Shown piece after piece: positions 56,001 through 64,000 of a stretch of 64,000 nt of DNA (positions are counted from its first letter, which is position 1; each line of letters begins with the position of its first letter). A program made the position numbers and the translations under genes. Source of the DNA: an uncultured Burkholderiales bacterium (GTDB lineage: Bacteria; Pseudomonadota; Gammaproteobacteria; Burkholderiales; Eutrophovitaceae); contig CATOSA010000024.1 of NCBI GenBank assembly GCA_951812315.1, positions 1 through 64,000 of the forward strand. Reading direction: 5' to 3'. The notes under the pieces were generated by a model. It ran no database searches. It saw only the letters and a program-made list of their open reading frames with translations, and had not been told where the DNA came from.

Positions 56001-56307
56001 GAAACTTACGGGGAAGGCGCTGGCAAAATTCGAAGCGGAGCGCGAAGTATGGCAGGAAGTCCTGGACGGCGTGCGGGAAGTCAAAGCCGGGGGAGGCAAG
56101 CGAACGAAGGTTGAATCCAATTCATACGTTGTTCGGGTTCGGCTGAAGAGCGGGCTTTCCCAGGCACAGTTTGCCGCCGCGCTTGGTGTTTCAAAGCGGA
56201 CTCTGGAACAGTGGGAGCAAGGACGTCGAGAACCCTCCGGCGCTGCGAGGCAACTTCTGAAGATCGCAGAGATCCATCCCGAAGTGTTAATAGAAATCGC
56301 AGCGTGA
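55993..56307 (+). CDS. HigA/XRE-family antitoxin
   Basis: A 104-residue protein from ATG 55993, with GGAGG nine bases upstream and an eight-base overlap with the toxin stop. The C-terminal helix-turn-helix (LKSGLSQAQFAAALGVSKRTLEQW) lies at about residues 55-80. It would neutralise the upstream toxin and repress the pair. The toxin-first order is typical of HigBA-like systems. The antitoxin frame is intact. Confidence 0.85.
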   Translation: MGKKLTGKALAKFEAEREVWQEVLDGVREVKAGGGKRTKVESNSYVVRVRLKSGLSQAQFAAALGVSKRTLEQWEQGRREPSGAARQLLKIAEIHPEVLIEIAA

Positions 56308-56396
56308 GAACGCCAGGCGAGCGGCGACACAACCCATATCCTGAATTGGCACGCGGTGAATTCATCGCGGTTCACAGGTCGCGTCAGTTCGGAGGC

Positions 56397-56460
56397 CGGC
56401 TTAGCGCAGCGTAAGCCGACGTAAGCGTGTGAGCCGTGCCACCCATTCCTCGCGCGGCTT
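56397..56460. repeat. 62-bp direct repeat, first copy, with palindrome
   Basis: It begins with the imperfect palindrome CGGCTTAGCGCAGCGTAAGC and continues to GCGCGGCTT. A second copy at 56668-56729 is about 80 percent identical over the same 62 bases. The two copies flank a 54-residue gene. Confidence 0.8.
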
Positions 56461-56491
56461 AATGTTTGTATGAAAAGACTGAGGAACTACG

Positions 56492-56656
56492 ATGATGAAG
56501 GCAGCTAAGCGGAAGAGGCTTGAAGCCAAAGGCTGGAAGATTGGAACCGTAGAACAGTTTCTAAGCTTGTCGCCAGAAGAGGCTGTATATATTGATTCAA
56601 AGCATGCCTTGAACAATTCGCTTCGAGAAAGGCGCTCAAAAGCTGGTAGTTCGTAG
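56492..56656 (+). CDS. Truncated XRE-type antitoxin-like small protein
   Basis: A 54-residue protein (ATG 56492 with GAGGA at eight bases) whose sequence AAKRKRLEAKGWKIGTVEQF, followed by LSLSPEEAVYI, matches the N-terminal part of a family of XRE antitoxins. The usual C-terminal helix-turn-helix is missing: the frame stops after RERRSKAGSS. It is enclosed by 62-bp direct repeats and follows the HigBA-like pair. It may be a remnant, or a small protein that kept only the toxin-binding or dimerisation part. Confidence 0.55.
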   Translation: MMKAAKRKRLEAKGWKIGTVEQFLSLSPEEAVYIDSKHALNNSLRERRSKAGSS

Positions 56657-56667
56657 TACCCAGTTCG

Positions 56668-56729
56668 ACTTAGCGCAGCGTAAGCCGACGCAAGCGTCTG
56701 AACCACGCCACCCAGCCCTCGCCCGGCTT
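56668..56729. repeat. 62-bp direct repeat, second copy, with palindrome
   Basis: ACTTAGCGCAGCGTAAGCCG starts the copy, which ends CGCCCGGCTT. The spacing to the first copy is 269 bases. Both copies share a stem with the same bulged G before TAA. Confidence 0.8.
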
Positions 56730-56745
56730 GGTCTTAAAACGCCAT

Positions 56746-56779
56746 GTTGGCTTACGCCCGACAGGCTAAGCCAACCTAC
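56746..56779 (-). repeat. REP-like palindrome with GTAG head
   Basis: GTTGGCTTA and TAAGCCAAC are perfect 9-base arms (56746-56775). On the minus strand the stem is preceded by GTAG (56776-56779), the head tetranucleotide typical of REP elements mobilised by RAYT transposases. It lies between the antitoxin remnant and glyQ. Confidence 0.7.
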
Positions 56780-56937
56780 GCCGCTGCACCTCCTCCGCGC
56801 ATCCCGGTGGTGAGCACATACCCATGACATCCCGGCCGCAATACGTATCGCTCCGCGGCACAAACGTTCTGACCGTCAGCGAAACTCGGTAGAATTCATG
56901 GCTTCTCCGAAGCCCTGATTCTTCAGAAGTTTTTCAG

Positions 56938-57897
56938 ATGCGATCGTTCCAGGACATGATTCTTGTGCTCCAGCAATACTGGGGCGAAAAAGGTTGCGCG
57001 ATCCTGCAGCCGTATGATATGGAAGTCGGTGCCGGCACTTTCCATACCGCAACCTTTTTGCGCGCGCTCGGTCCCGAGCCATGGAATGCCGCCTACGTGC
57101 AACCGTCGCGCCGGCCAAAGGACGGACGTTACGGCGAAAATCCGAACCGGCTCCAGCACTACTATCAGTTTCAGGTCGTGCTCAAGCCATCGCCAAAAGA
57201 CATTCTTGACCTGTATCTCGGTTCACTGGTTGCGATCGGCATCGACCCCCAGAAACATGATGTTCGTTTTGTCGAAGACGACTGGGAATCGCCGACTCTG
57301 GGCGCCTGGGGGCTCGGTTGGGAAGTGTGGCTGAACGGAATGGAAATCACCCAGTTCACGTATTTTCAGGAAGTCGGCGGCATCGCCTGCAAACCGGTGA
57401 TGGGCGAGATTACCTATGGGCTGGAACGCCTTGCAATGTATCTGCAGGGCAAAGAGAGCGTGTTCGACCTCGAATGGGCACCGGGCACAAGCTACGGCGA
57501 CGTCTATCATCAGAATGAGGTTGAGCAATCAGCCTACAACTTCGAGCATGCCAATACCGAAGTACTGTTTCAGCACTTCATCCAGTTCGAGGCCGAGGCA
57601 AAGCGTCTGTTCGAAGCGAAGCTCGCGCTGCCCGGCTATGAACTGGTGATGAAGTGTTCGCATACATTCAACCTTCTCGATGCACGGGGTGCCATTTCCG
57701 TCACTGAACGTGCTGCGTATATCGGCCGGGTGCGCACCCTCGCGCGGCTTGCCGCACATGCCTACTACGCGTCGCGACGCGAGCGCGGTTTCGAACGGGC
57801 CGATGACGACGCCGTCAAAGCATTCCTAAGCGCCGACGAGTTGCCGGACGTGCTCGCACTGCGCGAATCCTTGAACAAACCGGCGGCGGTGTCGTGA
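56938..57897 (+). CDS. glyQ: Glycyl-tRNA synthetase alpha subunit
   Basis: A 319-residue class II synthetase subunit of the bacterial alpha2-beta2 type. It begins [20 protein letters not shown] and contains the glycine/ATP site segments [38 protein letters not shown] and the motif 3 region [10 protein letters not shown]. Length is canonical. Its stop overlaps the glyS start by four bases (ATGA). Confidence 0.97.
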   Translation: MRSFQDMILVLQQYWGEKGCAILQPYDMEVGAGTFHTATFLRALGPEPWNAAYVQPSRRPKDGRYGENPNRLQHYYQFQVVLKPSPKDILDLYLGSLVAIGIDPQKHDVRFVEDDWESPTLGAWGLGWEVWLNGMEITQFTYFQEVGGIACKPVMGEITYGLERLAMYLQGKESVFDLEWAPGTSYGDVYHQNEVEQSAYNFEHANTEVLFQHFIQFEAEAKRLFEAKLALPGYELVMKCSHTFNLLDARGAISVTERAAYIGRVRTLARLAAHAYYASRRERGFERADDDAVKAFLSADELPDVLALRESLNKPAAVS

Positions 57898-59990
57898 TGA
57901 GTCAAACGCTGTTGGTCGAACTGTTCACCGAAGAGCTCCCGCCGAAGGCGCTCAAGCGCCTCGGCGAAGCCTTTGCCGAAACGCTGCGTAGCGAACTCGC
58001 CAAACGCGAGTTTCTGGACGATGGCAGTGAGATGACGTGGTATGCCACGCCGCGCAGGCTGGCGGCCGCCATCACCTCGGTACGAGATACATCGCCAGAC
58101 AAGTCTTTTGACCAGAAGCTGGTCCCCGCAAAAGTCGGACTGGATGCGAACGGCGATGCGACACCCGCGTTACTGAAAAAACTGGGCGCCGTCGGACTCG
58201 ACGCGGACGCCGTTGCATCGATCCGCAAAGTCGACACCGGCAAAATTGAAATGCTGCATGTTTCGCGCGTCGCGCCTGGAGAGTCACTGCAAACAGGTCT
58301 GCAAGCCGCGCTGGACCACGCTATTGATCGCCTGCCGATACCCAAAGTGATGACCTACCAGATTGACCGCGGACTGGAAAGCGTGAAGTTCGTTCGCCCG
58401 GCGCACGGACTGGTCGCATTGCACGGCAGTGATATCGTTGAGGTATCGGTATTGGGGCTCGCTGCCGGACGCGTCACGCATGGTCACCGCTTTATCGGAA
58501 TGCGTGACATCACGCTCAAACACGCCGACGATTACCGGGAAACGCTGGAAAGCAAAGGTAAAGTGATTGCGAGCTTCGCGACACGGCGCGCGGCAATAGA
58601 ACAACAGCTCGAAGAAAAAGCGACTGAACTCGAGAGTTCGTTCGAACAAGACGACGCCTTGCTCGATGAAGTAACGGCCCTCGCCGAGTGGCCGGTTGTC
58701 TACGTTTCGGACTTTGACCGCGAGTTTCTTTCGGTTCCGCAGGAATGCCTGATACTGACCATGCGAACCAACCAACGATATTTTCCGTTGTTCGACGCCA
58801 ACGGAATACTCACGGAACGTTTCCTCCTGGTCAGCAACATGGAGCTGGATGATCCCGCCAACATCGTCGATGGAAACCGCCGGGTGGTGCGCCCGCGGCT
58901 CGCCGACGCGCGCTTCTTTTTCGACACGGACCGCAAGGAAAAACTCGATACACAGGTTGCACGGCTTGGCGACGTCGTCTATCACAACAAGCTCGGAACA
59001 CAGCTCGAACGCGTGCAACGCATTCAGAAGCTGGCCGGCTCGATTGCCGAACAACTGGGCGCTGACGCCGACGCCGCGGAGCGCGCAGCCAGGCTGTGCA
59101 AGGCAGATCTGGTGTCGGGAATGGTTGGCGAATTTCCCGAATTGCAAGGCGTGATGGGCCGCTACTATGCGTTACACGACAGCGAAACACCCGTAGTTGC
59201 CGACGCAATCGAACAACATTACCGCCCGCGCTTTGCCAATGACAAGTTACCTGAAGACAATGTCGCCGCTTCGGTAGCACTTGCCGACAAGATCGATACA
59301 CTGGTCGGCATTTTCGGTATCGGGCTGGTACCCACCGGTGAGAAAGATCCCTTTGCGCTGCGCCGCCAGGCACTCGGCGTCCTGCGCATCCTGATCGAAA
59401 AGCAACTTCCGCTGGACCTGATGCAACTGCTTGACATCGCGCGTGCGCAGTTCCCGCGCGAAATGCTTGCTGACAGCGTAACCGTGGATTTGCACGGCTT
59501 CATGCTCGAGCGCCTGCGCGGTTACCTGCGCGACCAGGATTTTTCTGCGGACGAAATCGAATCCGTGCTGAGTCAGTCGCCAACGCGCATCGACCTGGTG
59601 ACACCGAGGCTCGAAGCCGTACGGGCATTCCGCCGCTTGCCGGAAGCCGGCAGCCTTGCAGCAGCCAACAAACGTATACGCAATATTTTGCGCAAGGCAG
59701 AAGGCGTAGACGGTAATCCAGAGCTCACCCTGTTACAGGAACCGGCAGAGAAAAATCTGTTCACGGCAGTCAACGAGATGCAGCCGCAACTCAATGCACT
59801 GTTCGAGGCGGAAGATTACACGGGCGCACTGAAACTGCTGGCCGGCGTACGCTCGGAAGTTGATACCTTCTTCGATGAAGTGATGGTCATGACTGATGAG
59901 CCGTTGACGCGCAAAAACCGGCTGGCGCTGCTCGCGCAGCTTGAAGCGCTGATGAATCGGGTCGCCGATATTTCCAGACTGGCAGCATAA
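57894..59990 (+). CDS. glyS: Glycyl-tRNA synthetase beta subunit
   Basis: A 698-residue subunit needed for tRNA-Gly binding. It opens [19 protein letters not shown] and keeps the HD-like region and the C-terminal anticodon-binding domain ([20 protein letters not shown]). The long frame of almost 2.1 kb is free of lesions, in contrast to the accessory genes at the left. It is translationally coupled to glyQ. Confidence 0.97.
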   Translation: MMSQTLLVELFTEELPPKALKRLGEAFAETLRSELAKREFLDDGSEMTWYATPRRLAAAITSVRDTSPDKSFDQKLVPAKVGLDANGDATPALLKKLGAVGLDADAVASIRKVDTGKIEMLHVSRVAPGESLQTGLQAALDHAIDRLPIPKVMTYQIDRGLESVKFVRPAHGLVALHGSDIVEVSVLGLAAGRVTHGHRFIGMRDITLKHADDYRETLESKGKVIASFATRRAAIEQQLEEKATELESSFEQDDALLDEVTALAEWPVVYVSDFDREFLSVPQECLILTMRTNQRYFPLFDANGILTERFLLVSNMELDDPANIVDGNRRVVRPRLADARFFFDTDRKEKLDTQVARLGDVVYHNKLGTQLERVQRIQKLAGSIAEQLGADADAAERAARLCKADLVSGMVGEFPELQGVMGRYYALHDSETPVVADAIEQHYRPRFANDKLPEDNVAASVALADKIDTLVGIFGIGLVPTGEKDPFALRRQALGVLRILIEKQLPLDLMQLLDIARAQFPREMLADSVTVDLHGFMLERLRGYLRDQDFSADEIESVLSQSPTRIDLVTPRLEAVRAFRRLPEAGSLAAANKRIRNILRKAEGVDGNPELTLLQEPAEKNLFTAVNEMQPQLNALFEAEDYTGALKLLAGVRSEVDTFFDEVMVMTDEPLTRKNRLALLAQLEALMNRVADISRLAA

Positions 59991-60088
59991 TGTGCGGGTA
60001 GCGAACTTGTGGCGCCCGATTATCGGCTTTGACTGTTTGCTCAACCGCGATTACTGTTGCGTAAATTCCTGACCGCAAACCGAACACC

Positions 60089-60628
60089 ATGAAGCTGGTT
60101 ATTCTCGACCGCGACGGCGTTATCAACGTCGACAGCGACAAGTTCATCAAGAACCCCGCTGAATGGAAGCCGATTGTAGGAAGCCTGGAAGCGATCGCAA
60201 AGTTGAACCATATGGGTTATCGCGTCGTGGTTGCTTCGAACCAGTCTGGCATCGGCCGTGGCCTGTTCGACATGGGCGCACTCAACGCAATCAATGAAAA
60301 GATATATCGCGCACTCGCGCATGTTGGCGGACGCATCGATGCACTTTTCTTTTGCCCGCACGCGGCCGATTCGAACTGCGAATGCCGCAAACCCAGGTCG
60401 GGCATGTTCGTCGATATCGGGCAGCGCTTTAACGTCAACCTGACTGACGTGCCCGCAGTCGGCGACTCGCTGCGCGATCTTCAGGCGGCGAGCATGGTCG
60501 GGGCAAAACCAATACTGGTTCTGACCGGCAAGGGAAAGAATACGCAAGCCGGCGGGGAACTGCCGGAAAATACACTGGTGTTTCCCGATCTGGCGCACGC
60601 AGTGCGCGACATAATTGCCGAATCATGA
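60089..60628 (+). CDS. gmhB: D-glycero-beta-D-manno-heptose 1,7-bisphosphate 7-phosphatase
   Basis: A 179-residue HAD phosphatase. Motif I LDRDGVINVDSD is near residue 6 and motif II VVASNQSGIGRG near residue 48. The zinc loop CPHAADSNCECRKP near residue 90 is diagnostic for GmhB. The enzyme makes heptose 1-phosphate for the lipopolysaccharide inner core. The stop overlaps plsC by four bases, so the two are cotranslated. Confidence 0.94.
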   Translation: MKLVILDRDGVINVDSDKFIKNPAEWKPIVGSLEAIAKLNHMGYRVVVASNQSGIGRGLFDMGALNAINEKIYRALAHVGGRIDALFFCPHAADSNCECRKPRSGMFVDIGQRFNVNLTDVPAVGDSLRDLQAASMVGAKPILVLTGKGKNTQAGGELPENTLVFPDLAHAVRDIIAES

Positions 60629-61350
60629 TCGCGGTATTTCTGCGTTCCGCCGCTTTCGAATGCATACGTATTTCGCTGACGATCTTTTTCTCTGTGATTG
60701 CGCTGCTGACGTTTCCATTCAAGCCACCCACCCGCTATAGAATTATTACTATCTGGTCGCGCCTGGTCACATGGTCGGCAAGCTTCATCTGCGGCATCGG
60801 TTACCGGGTCATCGGTCGCGAGAACCTGCCGCGCGAACCGTCTATCATCCTCGCCAAGCATCAATCCGCGTGGGAAACACTCGCGTTTCAGGGAATTTTT
60901 CCGCCACAAGTTTGGGTGCTGAAAAGAAGCTTGCTGAAGATCCCGTTTTTCGGTTGGGGACTGGCCATGATGAGCCCGATTGCGATCGATCGTGCGGACG
61001 GCGTGGGAGCGCTGCGACAGATGCTTGAACAGGGACGTCAACGTCTGGCCGCGGGTTGGTGGGTGATCATGTTTCCGGAGGGCACGCGCATCCGGGCAGG
61101 CGAGCGCGGGCAGTACCATGTCGGCGGCGCCTGGCTCGCGTCCAGGGTCAAGTCGGCCGTGGTGCCGGTAGCACATAATGCCGGCACATTGTGGGGACGC
61201 GATGCTTTCATGAAATATCCGGGTACCATCACGGTCAGCGTCGGGCCACCCATTGAATCCGACGGACTGAAGCCGGAACAAATCAACAAGAGGGTCGAAG
61301 CCTGGATCGAACAGGAAGTCGCCAGACTGGGAAGCGCGCGCAGCTCATAG
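60625..61350 (+). CDS. plsC: 1-acyl-sn-glycerol-3-phosphate acyltransferase
   Basis: A 241-residue membrane-associated acyltransferase. One or two N-terminal hydrophobic segments (residues about 10-30) come first. Motif I is KHQSAWET near residue 74, with Glu in the place of the usual Asp, as in a known subgroup. Motif III FPEGTRIRAGE lies near residue 150 and the VPVAHNAG motif near residue 178. It forms phosphatidic acid from lysophosphatidic acid. It follows gmhB with overlap. Confidence 0.92.
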   Translation: MIAVFLRSAAFECIRISLTIFFSVIALLTFPFKPPTRYRIITIWSRLVTWSASFICGIGYRVIGRENLPREPSIILAKHQSAWETLAFQGIFPPQVWVLKRSLLKIPFFGWGLAMMSPIAIDRADGVGALRQMLEQGRQRLAAGWWVIMFPEGTRIRAGERGQYHVGGAWLASRVKSAVVPVAHNAGTLWGRDAFMKYPGTITVSVGPPIESDGLKPEQINKRVEAWIEQEVARLGSARSS

Positions 61351-61421
61351 CCGATCTGTTCCCGGTTGATTCGGTCGCGCAACCGCGAACCATTCGTCTG
61401 GGCGCGCGCGACATTGCGTTC

Positions 61422-62090
61422 GTGCTCAAACGCACCAAGCGCAGACGCAGCATTGCCTTCACCGTGGACGGCAATGGTCTCGTGGTGCACGCGCCGTGGA
61501 AAGCGTCCGAGGTGCGCATCGAGCGGTCAATAGACGAGTCTGCCAAGTGGATCATCAAGAAAATCGACGAATGGTCGAACCACAAGCCGCGGGTGCAACG
61601 CTGGGCCGACGGAGAACGGATTGCCTATCTTGGCCGCACTGTCACCATTCAGATTGTTTCCGACGCCATCATCGTTCCGGCCGTACTTGCCGACGACTGG
61701 CGTCTGCGCATCACCGTTGCGGACAGCGGCTCCGAGACGAGAATTCGTGAAGCGGCCATCGCATGGTACCGGCGCCACGCGGCGCGCAATTTCATTGAAC
61801 GCATTGCGCATTACTCGTCGACGATGCTGTTGCGGCCGCCACGCATGTTCCTGTCAAACGCGCGTACGCAGTGGGGTAGCTGCAACGCAAAATCCGAACT
61901 GAGGTTGAACTGGCGCCTGATCCAGGCGCCGCAGAACGTTGTCGACTATGTCGTCGTGCATGAACTCGCCCACTTGACCGAAATGAACCATTCGAAACGC
62001 TTCTGGAAGATCGTCGAACGTCACTTCCCCAGCCATATGCAGGTGAGAAAACACCTCAACGAGCACGGTCACTGGTATCTCGACATTTAA
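61422..62090 (+). CDS. YgjP/SprT-like zinc metallopeptidase (DUF45)
   Basis: 222 residues from GTG 61422. The frame is open upstream (about 24 more codons up to the plsC stop region, with VAQPRTIRLGARDIAF resembling the family start), so the true start may be earlier. The zinc motif H-E-x-x-H occurs in VVVHELAHLTEMNHSKRFW, together with QWGSCNAKSELRLNWRLI, both typical of the M48-related YgjP family. Its function is not established in the family; a predicted cytoplasmic metal-dependent hydrolase. Confidence 0.87.
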   Translation: MLKRTKRRRSIAFTVDGNGLVVHAPWKASEVRIERSIDESAKWIIKKIDEWSNHKPRVQRWADGERIAYLGRTVTIQIVSDAIIVPAVLADDWRLRITVADSGSETRIREAAIAWYRRHAARNFIERIAHYSSTMLLRPPRMFLSNARTQWGSCNAKSELRLNWRLIQAPQNVVDYVVVHELAHLTEMNHSKRFWKIVERHFPSHMQVRKHLNEHGHWYLDI

Positions 62091-62186
62091 CCGCTTCCTG
62101 ATCGCCAGCAAAATCAGGTGCGCGTGCTACACTCGGCGACCCTGCCCGGAGCGGTCATACTGAAACAGGTTCGTGGGGAACACTGG

Positions 62187-62384
62187 ATGCGCAACTCAAT
62201 TCTGTCATTTGTAATCGTGCTGTTTGTTGCCGGCTGCGGCTCGAAGGGTGGGCTGTACCTGCCTGATGGGGAGACTGAGGAAGTAGCGCCGGTGTCCATG
62301 GAGCGGGAAACGTTTCAGCCGGAAACCCGGCAACAAGAACTTCAGAGCCAGCCAATCACGCAGGAAGAGGAAGAAGACGAGTGA
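62187..62384 (+). CDS. lptM: LptM-type small lipoprotein
   Basis: A 65-residue lipoprotein from ATG 62187. The signal peptide RNSILSFVIVLFVAGC ends in a lipobox, and the mature start CGSKGGLYLPD matches the LptM/YifL hallmark. The rest is an acidic, Gln-rich tail. In E. coli LptM binds LptD and helps its disulfide maturation, which fits the dsbC and lnt genes of this window. It overlaps lysA by four bases. Confidence 0.85.
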   Translation: MRNSILSFVIVLFVAGCGSKGGLYLPDGETEEVAPVSMERETFQPETRQQELQSQPITQEEEEDE

Positions 62385-63625
62385 GTTTCATTGCCGATCG
62401 CGACAACGAGTTGCACGCCGAGAACGTGGCGCTGAGCCGTGTAGCCGAAAAATTCGGCACGCCCAGCTTCGTGTACTCGCGCGCGGCGCTGACTGCCGCA
62501 TTCGAGGACTATGACAAAGCCTTCGGCGATCACCCGCACCTTATTTGTTACGCCGCCAAGGCAAATTCCAATCTGGCAATTCTCAATGTCCTCGCACAAC
62601 TTGGCAGCGGCTTCGATATCGTCTCTGGCGGTGAACTCAAGCGCGTGCTTGCGGCAGGCGGCGATCCACGCAAGATCGTATTCTCCGGCGTGGGCAAGAG
62701 CGAGGCCGAACTGCGCGATGGGCTTGCGGCGGATATTCTGTGCTTTAACGTCGAGTCCGAATCGGAACTCACGCGGCTGCAGCGTATTGCCGCCGACATG
62801 GGGCGAACTGCACGGGTCAGTCTGCGTGTGAATCCCGACGTCGACGCACGAACCCATCCGTACATCTCCACCGGACTGCGGCAAAACAAGTTCGGCGTTG
62901 GATTTGCAGATGCGTTGAGCCTGTATCGGCGCGCACATCAAGCGTCGAACCTGGAGGTTCGCGGCATCGACTGTCACATCGGCTCGCAGCTCACCGAGTT
63001 GGCGCCGCTGGCCGAGGCTGCCCGTAAAGTGGTCGAGCTGCTTGACCAGCTCACCGATGAAGGCATCTCCATCGAACATGTCGATTTCGGCGGCGGCCTC
63101 GGTATTCGCTACGGCGAAGAATCTCCGCCAAGCGCCGACGAGTTCGTTCGCATGCTCGTCGATACGGTCGGACAACGTTCCTTGTCCATACAGATTGAGC
63201 CAGGCCGTTCGATAGTGGGCAATGCGGGAATACTGCTTACACGGGTGGAGTATCTGAAGCACGGCGAAGAAAAGAACTTTGTGGTCGTTGACGCCGCCAT
63301 GAACGACCTGATGCGCCCCGCACTGTACCAGGCACATCACACCATCCGCCCGGTACGCACATCCGCTGCGACGAGTGCCACCTATGACGTGGTCGGACCG
63401 ATATGCGAGACCGGTGACTTTCTGGGACAGGCGAGAACGCTGGCCGTGCAGGAAGGGGATCTGTTGGCAGTGATGTCGGCCGGCGCGTACGCGATGAGCA
63501 TGAGTTCGAACTACAACACCAGGTCGCGCGCCGCGGAATTGATCATCGACGCAGACGCGATGCATCTCGTGCGCAAGCGCGAAAGCGTCGAGGCCTTGTA
63601 CGCGGACGAAACTCTTCTACCCTGA
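62381..63625 (+). CDS. lysA: Diaminopimelate decarboxylase
   Basis: A 414-residue PLP enzyme catalysing the last step of lysine synthesis. The PLP lysine is in YAAKANSNLAIL near residue 52. Further motifs are GIDCHIGSQLTEL near residue 194, HVDFGGGLGIRY near residue 230, EPGRSIVGNAG near residue 275 and the active-site Cys in GPICETGDFL near residue 340. The GTG start at 62381 overlaps the lptM stop (GTGA). Confidence 0.96.
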   Translation: MSFIADRDNELHAENVALSRVAEKFGTPSFVYSRAALTAAFEDYDKAFGDHPHLICYAAKANSNLAILNVLAQLGSGFDIVSGGELKRVLAAGGDPRKIVFSGVGKSEAELRDGLAADILCFNVESESELTRLQRIAADMGRTARVSLRVNPDVDARTHPYISTGLRQNKFGVGFADALSLYRRAHQASNLEVRGIDCHIGSQLTELAPLAEAARKVVELLDQLTDEGISIEHVDFGGGLGIRYGEESPPSADEFVRMLVDTVGQRSLSIQIEPGRSIVGNAGILLTRVEYLKHGEEKNFVVVDAAMNDLMRPALYQAHHTIRPVRTSAATSATYDVVGPICETGDFLGQARTLAVQEGDLLAVMSAGAYAMSMSSNYNTRSRAAELIIDADAMHLVRKRESVEALYADETLLP

Positions 63626-63758
63626 GGCGACACGCACACGCATTAATTTCGTGTCCTATCGATGAATGCGGCGGGCACAAAATCCGCTAGACTTACGTAA
63701 TCACAAGGCCAATGCTTCGCGCTTTGATCGGCAGCGGCCCGAGACATGGAACCCACTG

Positions 63759-64000
63759 ATGATTGTTTACGACCTTTCCTGCGACAAGGCGCACCGTTTT
63801 GAAGGATGGTTTTCTTCGGCGGATGATTTTGATTCCCAGAATCAAGACGAACAGATAGCCTGCCCCGTTTGCGGATCGGTCAATATTTCACGTCAGCTGT
63901 CAGCACCGCACTTCAGCACCGGTGCGACGCCTTCCGAGCCGCCTCAGTCGAATAACACCGCGGTCGCTGGTGTCAGTCTCGAGCAGATGCGGCGCAAGTT
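63759..64000 (+). CDS. DUF1178 family protein, 3' end outside window
   Basis: The first 80 residues of a DUF1178 protein: IVYDLSCDKAHRFEGWFSSADDFDSQ, then a CPVCGS zinc-ribbon-like pair near residue 36 and NISRQLSAPH. The family is of unknown function and often about 150 residues long. The ATG at 63759 gives the typical family start. It follows lysA after 133 bases. Confidence 0.85.
   Translation, partial: MIVYDLSCDKAHRFEGWFSSADDFDSQNQDEQIACPVCGSVNISRQLSAPHFSTGATPSEPPQSNNTAVAGVSLEQMRRK

Noticed and set aside
56397-56779. Integron attC sites around the small antitoxin gene
   Set aside because: The palindromes lack the RYYYAAC/GTTRRRY core pair and no integrase is visible; the REP-like reading fits better.
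58284-59147. A 287-codon minus-strand frame inside glyS
   Set aside because: It is antisense to an intact essential gene and has no family features.
62342-63565. A 407-codon open frame on the minus strand opposite lysA
   Set aside because: It is a shadow of the GC-rich lysA codons: no ribosome-binding site, no recognisable domain, and lysA is a canonical gene.
1-64000. CRISPR arrays or rRNA genes
   Set aside because: No regularly spaced 23-40 base repeats with unique spacers and no rRNA-like sequence were seen.

Overview
The window looks like a moderately GC-rich gammaproteobacterial chromosome, probably a marine or sediment lineage. The evidence is the gene order miaB-ybeZ-ybeY-corC-lnt, the two-subunit glycyl-tRNA synthetase glyQ-glyS, apaG, mltA, an LptM-type lipoprotein next to lysA, a TRAP transporter and a long multihaem cytochrome. 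I could not compare it with any database, so the genus is not named.

Layout. 1-4.7 kb: a partial IS3-family copy, a polymer-forming membrane protein with a premature TGA, a small membrane protein, a decayed IS copy and a fibronectin-III gene fragment. 4.7-8.3 kb: a putative metal-uptake operon (His-rich outer-membrane protein, binding protein, permease) without an ATPase. 8.5-16 kb: a frameshifted hydrolase, a DsbA-like oxidoreductase, a TRAP transporter (P-Q-M), a cbpA with a broken J-domain plus cbpM, and an HdeD-like protein. 16-19.4 kb: a decayed PpiC/HupE pair truncated by an IS. 19.6-29.3 kb: dinB, a PhyH-type oxygenase, a glyoxalase II, an aldo/keto reductase, a frameshifted octahaem-TPR cytochrome, and an AsmA gene that is frameshifted and cut by another IS. 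30.6-39.5 kb: a P2-type contractile-tail module (sheath, tube, E/E', tape measure, U, X, D), then a winged-helix gene, a highly structured divergent control region and a strong terminator. 39.5-64 kb: trpE, gph, a broken serine hydrolase, rpe, apaG, mltA, a TonB-like gene, dsbC, a ubiH-like gene, tRNA-Met, the miaB-lnt operon, a toxin-antitoxin/palindromic-repeat island, glyQS, gmhB, plsC, a SprT/YgjP-like gene, lptM, lysA and the start of a DUF1178 gene.

Three things stand out. (1) All four IS3 copies carry the same two nonsense codons in orfB, both where the family normally has tyrosine, so a transposase with stops was amplified here. (2) The tail module lies directly past the 3' end of trpE, the same kind of address as the R/F-pyocins of Pseudomonas aeruginosa; no capsid, terminase, integrase or lysis gene is visible, so a tailocin remnant is plausible. 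(3) Nine non-IS genes are interrupted (seven single frameshifts, two in-frame stops), while the housekeeping genes on the right are intact. With the IS copies, this suggests accessory-gene decay rather than random sequence error, although assembly indels are not excluded.

The housekeeping part holds coherent modules: tRNA modification, ribosome maturation and lipoprotein acylation (miaB to lnt), envelope precursors (gmhB, plsC, lptM) and periplasmic redox (dsbC). No rRNA gene or CRISPR array is present.
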